Shown: positions 13,055 through 19,701 of the stretch, one piece after another
Numbering within the stretch: position 1 is the first letter of the stretch
Layout: each line of letters opens with the position of its first letter
IMG/VR virus record: IMGVR_UViG_3300023184_000369
Location: 1-31,019 of that record
Direction: 5' to 3' (one strand)
Source of the DNA: a virus
Length of the DNA: 31,019 nt
The notes under the pieces: generated by a model
Told to the model about the DNA's origin: nothing
The model's database searches: none
Seen by the model: the letters and a program-made list of their open reading frames with translations, nothing else
Position numbers and translations under genes: made by a program

Positions 13055-13815
13055 CCTGCACCATATGTCGGCGAGGCTCAGACCTGATGGCCTGCCAGCC
13101 CTGCCAAAACGTCATGACCCGGCAGCTGGACGACCTGCTGACGTTTTACGCCCTCGCCGGCGATGAACTTATACCGGGGATCGGCGGCGACGGCAGATCA
13201 ACCGAGCGCGGCCTAGGGGTGCGGATCGATGCCCTAGACTTCGTGGCCGGCTTTACCATCGTCGATGTGCTCGAACTGTGGGAGCGGGACTGGCGCGAGA
13301 CCTTCGGCCTTGGGCCGTTCGGCCCGGCGAGCGAAGCCAGAGCCGCCGGCAAGGTCAATCAAGCGGCGACCACGCTGACCGAGGTCGTGCGATTCCTGCG
13401 GATCTGGATGGCCAAGGCCGCAGCCGAGCACCCGGCGATCGACGACTTCGCCGGCGAACTCCGGGGCTGCTGGCGCGAAGCCCAACGCGCTGCGAATCAG
13501 ATGCCGCGCACAACTTGGCGGGTGGCCTGCCCGACCGATGACTGCGCCGCGCCGCTGTCGGTAGGCGGCCAAGACTTAGCCGGCACGGTAACCTGCAAAG
13601 GATGCAAAACGGTCTGGAGCGTCGATAGGCTGCTGCTGATCGTGGCCGCCGAAAGCGAAGGGGCGATCTGGATGGACTCCGAGACCTGCGCCATGCGCGC
13701 TGGAGTCGATGAGCGCACACTACGGCGCTGGGCGAAGGCTGGAAAGATCGCCAAGAAGGGCGGCGCCTACGATTACAAGAGCATCAGGGCTGCGATTACG
13801 GGGGCGACGGCATGA
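13051..13815 (+). CDS. zinc-finger protein with C-terminal MerR/excisionase-like HTH
   Basis: 254 residues from GTG 13051 (AAAGGGGAGACA upstream). Paired CxxC motifs open the protein (C3-T-I-C6, C15-Q-P-C18), a helical region spans 20-150, a second zinc ribbon (CPTDDC...VTCKGC, about 160-185) follows, and the end (SETCAMRAGVDERTLRRWAK, then GKIAKKGGAYDYKSIRAA) is a winged HTH of the excisionase/MerR type. This architecture is frequent in actinophages downstream of WhiB-like genes. It is likely a DNA-binding regulator, but no target is known. Stop and next ATG overlap by 4 bp. Confidence 0.78.
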   Translation: MTCTICRRGSDLMACQPCQNVMTRQLDDLLTFYALAGDELIPGIGGDGRSTERGLGVRIDALDFVAGFTIVDVLELWERDWRETFGLGPFGPASEARAAGKVNQAATTLTEVVRFLRIWMAKAAAEHPAIDDFAGELRGCWREAQRAANQMPRTTWRVACPTDDCAAPLSVGGQDLAGTVTCKGCKTVWSVDRLLLIVAAESEGAIWMDSETCAMRAGVDERTLRRWAKAGKIAKKGGAYDYKSIRAAITGATA

Positions 13816-14132
13816 CATACGAGCAGCCTTGGGGCGATGAGGTCGGCGAAGGCTGGGGGCCGATCGTCATGGAATGTCACCGGCAACTGAATCACCTTGA
13901 TCCGGGATACCGTATCGGCCAGATCAAGGAAAAGTTCGGCGGCCTCCGATACTACTTTTACAGCACACTACCCTTTGACTCAATCACCTATGACATCATG
14001 CATTACATCGTAAACGAAGCAGAAAGGCAATGTGCTCGCACCTGCGAAGTCTGCGGAACTGGCGGGCGACTGCGCAGCAATTCCGGCTGGTATAAAACCC
14101 TATGCGACGACCACGCGAAGGAGCAGCGATGA
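13812..14132 (+). CDS. hypothetical phage protein with GGLRYY motif and zinc finger
   Basis: 106 residues. The stretch GWGPIV...L..LDPGYRIGQIKEKFGGLRYYF followed by AERQCARTCEVCGTGG and GWYKTLCDDHA is a widespread small phage family: a helical N-terminus, a conserved K-E-K-F-G-G-L-R-Y-Y core and a C-x2-C...C-x2-H zinc site. Its function is unknown in the literature I know. The gene overlaps both neighbours by ATGA. A strong AAGGAG near its 3' end serves the next small frame. Confidence 0.72.
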   Translation: MTYEQPWGDEVGEGWGPIVMECHRQLNHLDPGYRIGQIKEKFGGLRYYFYSTLPFDSITYDIMHYIVNEAERQCARTCEVCGTGGRLRSNSGWYKTLCDDHAKEQR

Positions 14133-14218
14133 AAGTCTTTGGCGGCAAATGGAAGTGGAGCAAGAAACAGCAGGCCTTGATCTGGAAATGGAAACTGCGG
14201 AAGGTGCGAAAGCCATGA
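14129..14218 (+). CDS. 29-residue Lys/Trp-rich peptide
   Basis: ATG 14129 lies 6 nt after a perfect AAGGAG and overlaps the upstream stop; the frame ends at 14218 overlapping the next ATG. The product (starts MKVFGGKWKWSKKQQ) is about one third Lys/Arg with four Trp, so it is strongly cationic and amphipathic. It could bind nucleic acid, RNA polymerase or membranes. The excellent ribosome site makes translation likely. Confidence 0.6.
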   Translation: MKVFGGKWKWSKKQQALIWKWKLRKVRKP

Positions 14219-14394
14219 CTGAGCACCAAGCCGCCTTCGACGCGGCCCTTGCTAAGTGGCAGGCCGATCCCAGCGCCGCTAACTATTGGGATGCTTGCGC
14301 CGCTGAGGAAACTTTACATAGCGGGAAACTGTTTGTCAGCACCTATTACAAGTACGACACGACTCACCGAGAAATGAAAACGGGCAAACCATGA
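14215..14394 (+). CDS. hypothetical 59-residue protein
   Basis: ATG 14215 (ATGA overlap; GGAAGG about 10 nt upstream). The product is a helical, Ala-rich sequence with ANYWDACAAEE and STYYKYDTTHRE segments. An upstream in-frame ATG at 14032 lies inside the GGLRYY gene and was rejected. No family recognised. The stop overlaps the ATG of a 15-codon frame. Confidence 0.6.
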   Translation: MTEHQAAFDAALAKWQADPSAANYWDACAAEETLHSGKLFVSTYYKYDTTHREMKTGKP

Positions 14395-14438
14395 CATGCG
14401 ATGTCAGATATCCGGCACAAAGTTTGGACAGGCGATGA
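14391..14438 (+). CDS. 15-codon minigene linking two genes by ATGA overlaps
   Basis: ATG 14391 overlaps the previous stop and TGA 14436-14438 overlaps the next ATG (14435). The 15-residue product has no recognisable feature and the ribosome site is weak. It may only be a reinitiation bridge that carries ribosomes 44 nt downstream. Confidence 0.35.
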   Translation: MTCDVRYPAQSLDRR

Positions 14439-14686
14439 GCGGCCACAGTCCCGGAGCGCGTAGCCCCGAGCGGTTTGAGTTGCATCGGCTGCTTGGCGTG
14501 GAAACCGTTGACGGCATCGTGATTTTGACTGTGCAGATTGCCTACGATCCTTGGGACGGCGGCAGCATTTATGACCACCTGCACGCCTTCAACGGCCTGC
14601 ACGAGATATTAATTAGGGCAACCATCGTTGCCGAGGAAGTGCGGGGCCGGCAGTACGATGACCTGAGCGACGAACTAGGTATTTGA
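14435..14686 (+). CDS. hypothetical 83-residue protein
   Basis: Starts at ATG 14435 (GGACAGG upstream); an in-frame ATG at 14396 would add 13 residues but has no ribosome site. The product has strand-like (VETVDGIVILTVQIAYDP) and helix-like (DHLHAFNGLHEILIRATIVA) parts, an alpha/beta small protein without a recognised family. Its stop codon lies inside the -35 box of the following promoter, so it closes the early/middle transcription unit. Confidence 0.6.
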   Translation: MSGHSPGARSPERFELHRLLGVETVDGIVILTVQIAYDPWDGGSIYDHLHAFNGLHEILIRATIVAEEVRGRQYDDLSDELGI

Positions 14687-14712
14687 CTTTGGCTAGAAAT
14701 GTCCACTAGTCT
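14683..14712 (+). promoter_or_regulatory. strong candidate promoter for the packaging/structural region
   Basis: TTGACT (-35, 14683-14688), 18-bp spacer, TAGTCT (-10, 14707-14712): the best sigma70-like match I found in the window. The -10 sits inside inverted repeats (GTCCA...TGGAC, 14701-14719, and AGTC...GACT), which could be an operator. It is ideally placed to drive the rightward small genes, HNH and perhaps later genes. Confidence 0.65.
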
Positions 14713-14734
14713 GTGATGGACTTGTAAAGACTGC

Positions 14735-14767
14735 GACCATATACCCCGGCAACCGCTGGGGTTTCGT
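14735..14767 (+). terminator. short hairpin between promoter and first gene (attenuator-like)
   Basis: ACCCCGG and CTGGGGT (with a G-U pair) form a short stem around CAACCG, followed by TTTCGTC. It lies between the promoter at 14683 and the ATG at 14784, so it could act as an attenuator of this transcript, or as a terminator for read-through from upstream genes. Confidence 0.45.
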
Positions 14768-14783
14768 CATATCTGGAGATGGC

Positions 14784-14933
14784 ATGAGCATTACCAGCAG
14801 TGACGAAATCACCGACCTAGACGAAGCCCTGCGGCATCTGTCGCTCGTGCCAGAAGCCGAGCGCGGGCCAGCATGGCGCGCATACTCCGATGCGATCCTT
14901 GAGCGCCGAAGATTGGATGAAGATGCTAACTAG
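14784..14933 (+). CDS. 49-residue acidic helical protein
   Basis: ATG 14784 with CTGGAGATGG upstream. The product (starts MSITSSDEITDLDEALRHLS) is mostly helix with many Asp/Glu and ends RRRLDEDAN. It is the first gene after the 14683 promoter and overlaps the next frame by 17 bp. Small acidic proteins of this type occur near terminase genes in actinophages; the role is unknown. Confidence 0.6.
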   Translation: MSITSSDEITDLDEALRHLSLVPEAERGPAWRAYSDAILERRRLDEDAN

Positions 14934-15090
14934 AGAAAGCATTGCGGCGGTCATTGCCGATGCTGTAGGCAATCCAACCAACGGCGCTGTTGCCGAAGTC
15001 CTGCCCGCGATTACCGATGCCGTTGATGAGTTAGTGAACCCCAAGGCCAAGGAAGAGATCCGCGTGCTAGAGGTACCCGAGACGCGCTAG
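14917..15090 (+). CDS. hypothetical 57-residue protein
   Basis: Starts at ATG 14917 (or ATG 14923), overlapping the previous frame. The product MKMLTRESIAAVIADAVGNP and following residues form two helices with a central Pro, then a short charged end. Ribosome sites are weak for both starts, consistent with coupling. It ends 2 bp before the HNH gene. No family recognised. Confidence 0.55.
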   Translation: MKMLTRESIAAVIADAVGNPTNGAVAEVLPAITDAVDELVNPKAKEEIRVLEVPETR

Positions 15091-15092
15091 CG

Positions 15093-15407
15093 ATGGCGCT
15101 GCCAAAGCCGTGCCTGGACTGTGGCCGGCTGACTGCTGGCCTTGGTAGATGCGAACCTTGCCGACTCACCGAAGGTCGCCGGGCTGACGCTGCAAGGCCA
15201 GTGCGCGAACACTATCGAGGGAACTATCAAGCCGAAGCGCGAAAGGTCAGAGCTGCCGCCGAGGTCTGCTGGCTATGTGGCCAAGGCCCCAAGGTCGGAG
15301 ATCCTTGGCAGGCCGATCACGTGATATCCGGTCAGCCTGGCAGCTTCCTAGCCGCGGCCCATCGATCCTGCAATATCCGCAGATCGAAAACGAAAAACGA
15401 AAAATGA
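15093..15407 (+). CDS. HNH endonuclease
   Basis: 104 residues. Zinc ligands come in pairs C7/C10, C20/C23 and C59/C62 with C93; the catalytic part reads CWLCGQG...QADH76VISG...AAH90RSCNIRRS, the usual H-N-H order (D75-H76, H90, N94). HNH proteins next to terminase are needed for cos cleavage in several HK97-like phages, by nicking with the large terminase. The first pair of CxxC motifs may form a separate zinc knuckle. The location upstream of both terminase genes supports the packaging role, though a homing-type nuclease cannot be ruled out. Confidence 0.88.
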   Translation: MALPKPCLDCGRLTAGLGRCEPCRLTEGRRADAARPVREHYRGNYQAEARKVRAAAEVCWLCGQGPKVGDPWQADHVISGQPGSFLAAAHRSCNIRRSKTKNEK

Positions 15408-15675
15408 AAAATATATTTACGGCAAAAAATACGGGGAGTGGGGCAAAACTCCGGCGACACGCCCGGGAAATACCCTGATCCTAGCCATGCGTGCATCGCC
15501 GCATTTGGTGGCGGTGCCTAGGTGGCCCGTAGGCGATCCGTAGCGCATGATCGAACCATAGCACGGCAACCTAGTCATTGTTCGGCTTATTCGTGCGCCA
15601 GCGTGGCTCAGATTGATACGGCCTATTTTATCCGTTACAAGAATCTAGCCCCGGCTTATCTGTTACAATCGGCCC
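15408..15675. other. non-coding gap between HNH and PrimPol-like genes; possible cos region
   Basis: This 268-bp stretch has no credible gene. It holds two hairpins: GGAGT/ACTCC (15435-15452) and GCATCGCC/GGCGGTGC (15493-15517), the latter framed by CTAG on both sides. A pair of TTATCYGTTACAA repeats follows at 15628 and 15656. Non-coding DNA with inverted repeats beside HNH and terminase genes is where cos sites are found, but ends cannot be mapped by reading alone. Confidence 0.4.
15628..15669 (+). promoter_or_regulatory. direct repeats and extended -10 promoter (leaderless)
   Basis: TTATCCGTTACAA (15628-15640) and TTATCTGTTACAA (15656-15668) are spaced by exactly 28 bp. The second includes TGTTACAAT, an extended -10 (TACAAT, 15664-15669), 6 nt before the ATG at 15676. 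Transcription would thus start at or beside the ATG, and no ribosome site is present, which indicates a leaderless mRNA. Confidence 0.55.
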
Positions 15676-16218
15676 ATGACCTGCGAAGTCTGCGGCGCTC
15701 CGTTCACCGCGCGAGCTGATGCGAGATTCTGCTCTGGTCGCTGCCGGGTGGCCGCGCACCGGCGCGAGATCTTGCCGGCAGATCTGACCAACCGCGCTCG
15801 CTGGGTTCGACATCGCGCCAAGGTTCCGCTGACCGTCGAAGGCCGCTGCGCATCTTCAACCGATCCGGCGACTTGGGCGAGTTACGCCGACGCCAAGGCC
15901 AGCGAGATCGGCGACGGCTTGGGCTTCGTGTTCAATGGTGACGGCATCGCCGGCATTGACCTTGACCATTGCCTAGCCGATGGCGTGCTGGATCCTTGGG
16001 CGCAGCAGATCCTTGACCGCTGCCCTGCCACTTATGTTGAGATCTCGCCATCAGGTACCGGCCTGCACATCTTCGGCCGCGCAATAGTTGGCGCTGGCCG
16101 GCGCCAAGATGGTGTCGAAGTCTACGATCGCGGCCGTTATTTCACTGTCACTGGCCGGCCGTTCGGCAAGCCGACGCGCAAGTTGGCCGACATCACCGGC
16201 CTTATCGCTTCGCTGTAA
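15676..16218 (+). CDS. stand-alone PrimPol-type (NrS-1 polymerase N-domain-like) protein with zinc finger
   Basis: 180 residues. A zinc knuckle opens the protein (C3-x2-C6...C19-x3-C23). The rest matches the catalytic core of NrS-1-type primase-polymerases: GFVFNGDGIAGIDLDHC (D95, D97), EISPSGTGLHIFG (S126/H131) and EVYDRGRYFTVTG (148-160). These are the metal-binding and nucleotide-binding motifs of the AEP superfamily, but the helicase that normally follows is absent. It could be a dedicated primase or a terminase-associated factor. It is a second AEP-like protein in this phage besides that at 10267. The mRNA is predicted leaderless. Confidence 0.78.
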   Translation: MTCEVCGAPFTARADARFCSGRCRVAAHRREILPADLTNRARWVRHRAKVPLTVEGRCASSTDPATWASYADAKASEIGDGLGFVFNGDGIAGIDLDHCLADGVLDPWAQQILDRCPATYVEISPSGTGLHIFGRAIVGAGRRQDGVEVYDRGRYFTVTGRPFGKPTRKLADITGLIASL

Positions 16219-16251
16219 TTCAATCCAACCTGCGAGATTAGGGACACAGCC

Positions 16252-16695
16252 ATGTCACAATTACCCAAGCCAGTCGAGCGGCAGCGCCGCGCCGGTAATC
16301 CCGGCAAGCGGCCCATGCCATCGCTCGCATCTGTCCACGGTATCCCAGGCGCCGAAGGCGTACCTGATCCGCTGCGGCCCTTGGACGTTGAAGGTCGGCG
16401 AATGTGGGAACGCATCTGGACCAGCGGCCAGAACTGGATCGGGTCGACCACCGACATTGAATTTGTGCAATTGACCTGCGAAACCTTGGACGAGCGGCTT
16501 CGACTTCGCGCCCGCATTATGATTGACAGCGAAGTAGACCGGGCCGACCGGTCGGCGCTGCGCTCCCTTGACGATCTATTTCAGAAGCAACTCCAGCAGC
16601 TCGGCTACACGCCAGTCGAGCGCAGCCGCATCGGTGTCGCCGAAGTCAAGCGCGCCAGCAAGATTGATGAAATCTTGGCGGCGCGTGGGGCGTGA
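16252..16695 (+). CDS. terS: terminase small subunit (P27-like)
   Basis: 147 residues. The N-terminus RQRRAGNPGKRPMP is typical of P27-type small terminases, followed by PLRPLDVEGRRMWERIW and a long helical region ending in a basic segment. It recognises the packaging site and recruits the large subunit. Ribosome site AGGGACA lies upstream of ATG 16252. Its stop overlaps the GTG of the large subunit, as usual for the pair. Confidence 0.88.
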   Translation: MSQLPKPVERQRRAGNPGKRPMPSLASVHGIPGAEGVPDPLRPLDVEGRRMWERIWTSGQNWIGSTTDIEFVQLTCETLDERLRLRARIMIDSEVDRADRSALRSLDDLFQKQLQQLGYTPVERSRIGVAEVKRASKIDEILAARGA

Positions 16696-18200
16696 GCACC
16701 TGGCCCCCTGCGCTGCTCACCAAGGTTCCTGCCGCCGATCGCAAGCGCGGCCAAGGCGCCGAGGTTGCCACGTTCATCGAAGGTCTCTGTACTCAGGTGA
16801 AGGATTCGGTCGGCGGTCACGCCGGCGAACCGCTGCTGCTGCGGCCTTGGCAAGTCTCCCTGCTGGATCATGTCTACGCCCGGCGCCCTGACGGTCGCCT
16901 TCGGCATAAGACTGCGCTGATCGGGCTGGCGCGTAAGAATGGCAAGAGCGCGATCGGCTCAGGCATCGCGCTGCACGCGCTGCTAACCGGGCCGCAAGGT
17001 GGCGAAGTTTACAGCTGCGCCGCTGACCGTGATCAGGCGCGCATTGTATTCGGCACCGCGAAGGCGATGGTCGAAGCAAACCCGGACATGCTGAGCCGGG
17101 TCAGAATCTTCCGCGACATTATTGAAGTCCCCAAGACTGGCAGCATTTACCGGGTACTAAGTTCTGAGGCGTACAGCAAGGAAGGTCTCAGCCCAACCTT
17201 GGTGATTATGGATGAAGTCCACGCGCTGCCGAAGCCTGATCTTTGGAACGTGATGACCCTCGCGCAGGCTGCGCGCCATGACGCGCTAACGATCGGGATT
17301 ACAACTGCTGGAGTGAAGGCAGACAGCACCGGCCAAGACTCAGTTTGCTATCGGCTGTTCCAATACGGTATGCAGGTTGCAAGCGGTGAGATTGACGACC
17401 CCAGTTTTTTCATGTCGTGGTGGAAGTCGCCCGACGATGCGAACCACCTAGACCCCAAGTCTTGGCTCTCAGCGAATCCGGGCTTTGGCGATCTGCAAGA
17501 CCCCGAGGACTTTGCCAGCGCAGTAAAGCGCACGTCGGAAAACGAGTTTAGAACGAAGCGCATGAATCAATGGGTCAACGCTCAGACCGCGTGGCTATCT
17601 GCCGGGGCCTGGGCTGCGCTCCCAGATTGCGAAATGCCCGACAATAAAGTGCCCGTGGTCCTCGGCTTTGATGGTTCATTTTCGAACGACTCCACCTGCA
17701 TCGTTGGCGTGACCATCGAAGATAAGCCGCGCATATGGTTGGTGGCATCGTGGGAAAAAGGACCGACCGATACGGCAGACTGGCGCGTGCCAGTCAGCGA
17801 AGTTGATGCGGTAATGATGCGAACCTGCGGCGCCTTCAACGTTGTCGAAGTTGCGTGCGATCCGTTCCGCTGGTCGCGCGAAATGCAAGACTGGGCAGCG
17901 GCTGGGCTACCCATCACCGAATATAATTCGAGCAGCCCAGGTCGAATGGTTCCAGCAACGGCAAAGTTCTATGACGCGGTTGGCTCTGCTGGAATATCTC
18001 ACGATCATAACCCGACGCTTGAGCGACATATTGATAACTGCGTAATCAAGACCGACCGGCTAGGCCCGCGCATAGTGAAGGAACATCGGGGCAGCCCGCG
18101 CAAAATTGATGCCGCAGTTTGTGCGGTCATGGCCTTTGATCGGGCTACGCAAGTGCGCGAACAGCCGGCCCCGATGCCTGTTCCATTCTTTATTTCATAG
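16692..18200 (+). CDS. terL: terminase large subunit (HK97-type)
   Basis: 502 residues from GTG 16692. Walker A is GLARKNGKS (78-86), Walker B is LVIMDEVHA (D174-E175), the coupling motif region has ITTAG (203-207), and the RNase H-like nuclease has GFDGSFSNDST (D327) and a C-terminal Asp in KIDAAVCAVMAF. It is the ATP-driven motor and endonuclease that packages DNA into proheads at the portal. Length and motif order fit the HK97 type used by cos phages. The downstream gene begins after 8 bp with its own GGAG site. Confidence 0.95.
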   Translation: MSTWPPALLTKVPAADRKRGQGAEVATFIEGLCTQVKDSVGGHAGEPLLLRPWQVSLLDHVYARRPDGRLRHKTALIGLARKNGKSAIGSGIALHALLTGPQGGEVYSCAADRDQARIVFGTAKAMVEANPDMLSRVRIFRDIIEVPKTGSIYRVLSSEAYSKEGLSPTLVIMDEVHALPKPDLWNVMTLAQAARHDALTIGITTAGVKADSTGQDSVCYRLFQYGMQVASGEIDDPSFFMSWWKSPDDANHLDPKSWLSANPGFGDLQDPEDFASAVKRTSENEFRTKRMNQWVNAQTAWLSAGAWAALPDCEMPDNKVPVVLGFDGSFSNDSTCIVGVTIEDKPRIWLVASWEKGPTDTADWRVPVSEVDAVMMRTCGAFNVVEVACDPFRWSREMQDWAAAGLPITEYNSSSPGRMVPATAKFYDAVGSAGISHDHNPTLERHIDNCVIKTDRLGPRIVKEHRGSPRKIDAAVCAVMAFDRATQVREQPAPMPVPFFIS

Positions 18201-18208
18201 GAGACAAG

Positions 18209-18355
18209 ATGATTGCAGCAGCAGCGCAAATCGTAGGGCTGGTGGCCGTAAGTATAGGCGCCGCAATCATCGCCCCCGCTGCTGGTTTCATTGTTGGCGG
18301 CTTGCTGCTGATCTTGCTTGGCGTTGCGTTGGCGCGCCCGAAGGGTAGTGCCTGA
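18209..18355 (+). CDS. 48-residue two-span membrane protein between terminase and portal
   Basis: ATG 18209 with TAGGAGACAAG upstream. The product is almost wholly hydrophobic: span one (AQIVGLVAVSIGAAIIAPAA) and span two (GFIVGGLLLILLGVALA), then a short basic tail (ARPKGSA). It overlaps the portal ATG by one base (TGATG). Tiny membrane proteins at this position occur in other actinophages but have no known role; it could be holin-like or a docking factor for prohead assembly at the membrane. The good ribosome site makes it credible despite its small size. Confidence 0.75.
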   Translation: MIAAAAQIVGLVAVSIGAAIIAPAAGFIVGGLLLILLGVALARPKGSA

Positions 18356-19701
18356 TGCTGGAAAGATTACTGCGGCCAAGTTCTGACGCTCGCGCCGTTT
18401 CGTTCCAGACTATCTGGGGCTCAGGCGCGGAGATGTTGCCGCGCAGTTGGTCGGGCGCTATCGTCACCAGCGACACTGCTTTTCGTATCGGCGCGCTTTA
18501 CGCTTGCGTAAGGTTGCTGTCGGATTCTATTTCATGCCTGCCCGCTGATACCTTCTACCGGTTCAACGGCGAGCGCCTACCGTTTCGGCCAAAGCCTGCA
18601 TGGGTAGACAATCCCGATATCGGCACGAGCCGCGAAGATCACATGCAGCAAGTCATGGTTTCGCTGCTGATTGATGGCAATAGTTTCACGCGAGTCTTTC
18701 GCGCACCTGATGGCAGCGTTGCAGCGCTGACAGTCCTTGACCCTTCGCGGGTGAAGATTCGCCGTAATTATGAGAACGGCGATATTGAATATTTACACGA
18801 TGATAAAACGGTAATTAGTTACAAAGATATCCTGCACGTTACAGAACTGCGGCGCCCCGGTGCGATGCGCGGCATCAGTCGTATTGAGGAAGCGAAGCAG
18901 ACCCTAGGCTTGGCAACAGCGTTGGAAGAGTTCAGCGCCAGATTCTTTGGCCAAGGTTCAGTCACTTCTGGCATTATTGAAACCCCAGCCAGTCTCACCG
19001 CCGAGCAGGCGCTAGAACTCAAGACCGCGTTCGAGTCAACTCACAAAGGATTATCGAAGTCGAATCGCGTTGGCGTTCTCGGCGGCGGCGGTAAGTTTGT
19101 CAAGACTGGCGTGGACCCTAACGAAGCACAAATGCTGGAGTCGCGACAGTTCGCTGTTGAGGAGGTCGCGCGCCTGTTCCGGGTGCCTTTGCATCTGCTG
19201 CAAGTATCGACGCCGGGAGCGATGTCGTATGCCAGCGTGGAGCAAAACGCGATCCAGTTTGCGCAATATACTTTGCGGCCTTATCTCACGAAGATTGAAA
19301 CGGCCTATTCAACTCTGCTGCCAGGTGGCGCGTTCCTTAGATTCAATATGGATGCGCTCATGCGCGGAGATCTCACTAGCCGATTCGCTGCCTATTCCAC
19401 AGGCCAGCAGTCCGGTTTCCTTTCGGTCAACGATATTCACCGGCTGGAAGATATGCAGCCAGCCAATGGCGGCGATGAATACCGCGTGCCGTTGGCGAAC
19501 GTGAACCTTGCTGCTGCCAACATTGTTGAGACTGAGAAAAAAACAATGATGGCGCAGCGGCTGATCGGTTCGGGCTTCGACCCGGCAGACACTTTGAAAA
19601 TGCTGGGCCTTCCGCCGATCGTCCATACCGGCGTGCCGCCGGTGATGCTGCAAGGCGTTGCGCAGATTGACCCAATCGACCCCGGGAGCGTTTACCCGTA
19701 A
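18355..19701 (+). CDS. portal protein (HK97 family)
   Basis: 448 residues. Typical HK97-portal features are the N-terminal segment with FRIGALYACVRLLSDSISCLP, LLIDGNSFTRVFR with VAALTVLDPSRVKIRR, DILHVTELRRPGAMRGISRI, and the later LESRQFAVEEVARLFRVPLHLL. The protein forms the dodecameric ring at one capsid vertex through which DNA passes and to which terminase and connector bind. The start overlaps the membrane-protein stop and the stop overlaps the protease start (TAATG), so these genes are translated in series. Confidence 0.94.
   Translation: MLERLLRPSSDARAVSFQTIWGSGAEMLPRSWSGAIVTSDTAFRIGALYACVRLLSDSISCLPADTFYRFNGERLPFRPKPAWVDNPDIGTSREDHMQQVMVSLLIDGNSFTRVFRAPDGSVAALTVLDPSRVKIRRNYENGDIEYLHDDKTVISYKDILHVTELRRPGAMRGISRIEEAKQTLGLATALEEFSARFFGQGSVTSGIIETPASLTAEQALELKTAFESTHKGLSKSNRVGVLGGGGKFVKTGVDPNEAQMLESRQFAVEEVARLFRVPLHLLQVSTPGAMSYASVEQNAIQFAQYTLRPYLTKIETAYSTLLPGGAFLRFNMDALMRGDLTSRFAAYSTGQQSGFLSVNDIHRLEDMQPANGGDEYRVPLANVNLAAANIVETEKKTMMAQRLIGSGFDPADTLKMLGLPPIVHTGVPPVMLQGVAQIDPIDPGSVYP

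Noticed and set aside
15522-15719. 65-codon plus-strand frame in the HNH-PrimPol gap
   Set aside because: No ribosome site, low-quality composition, and it runs out of frame into the PrimPol-like gene across its predicted promoter.
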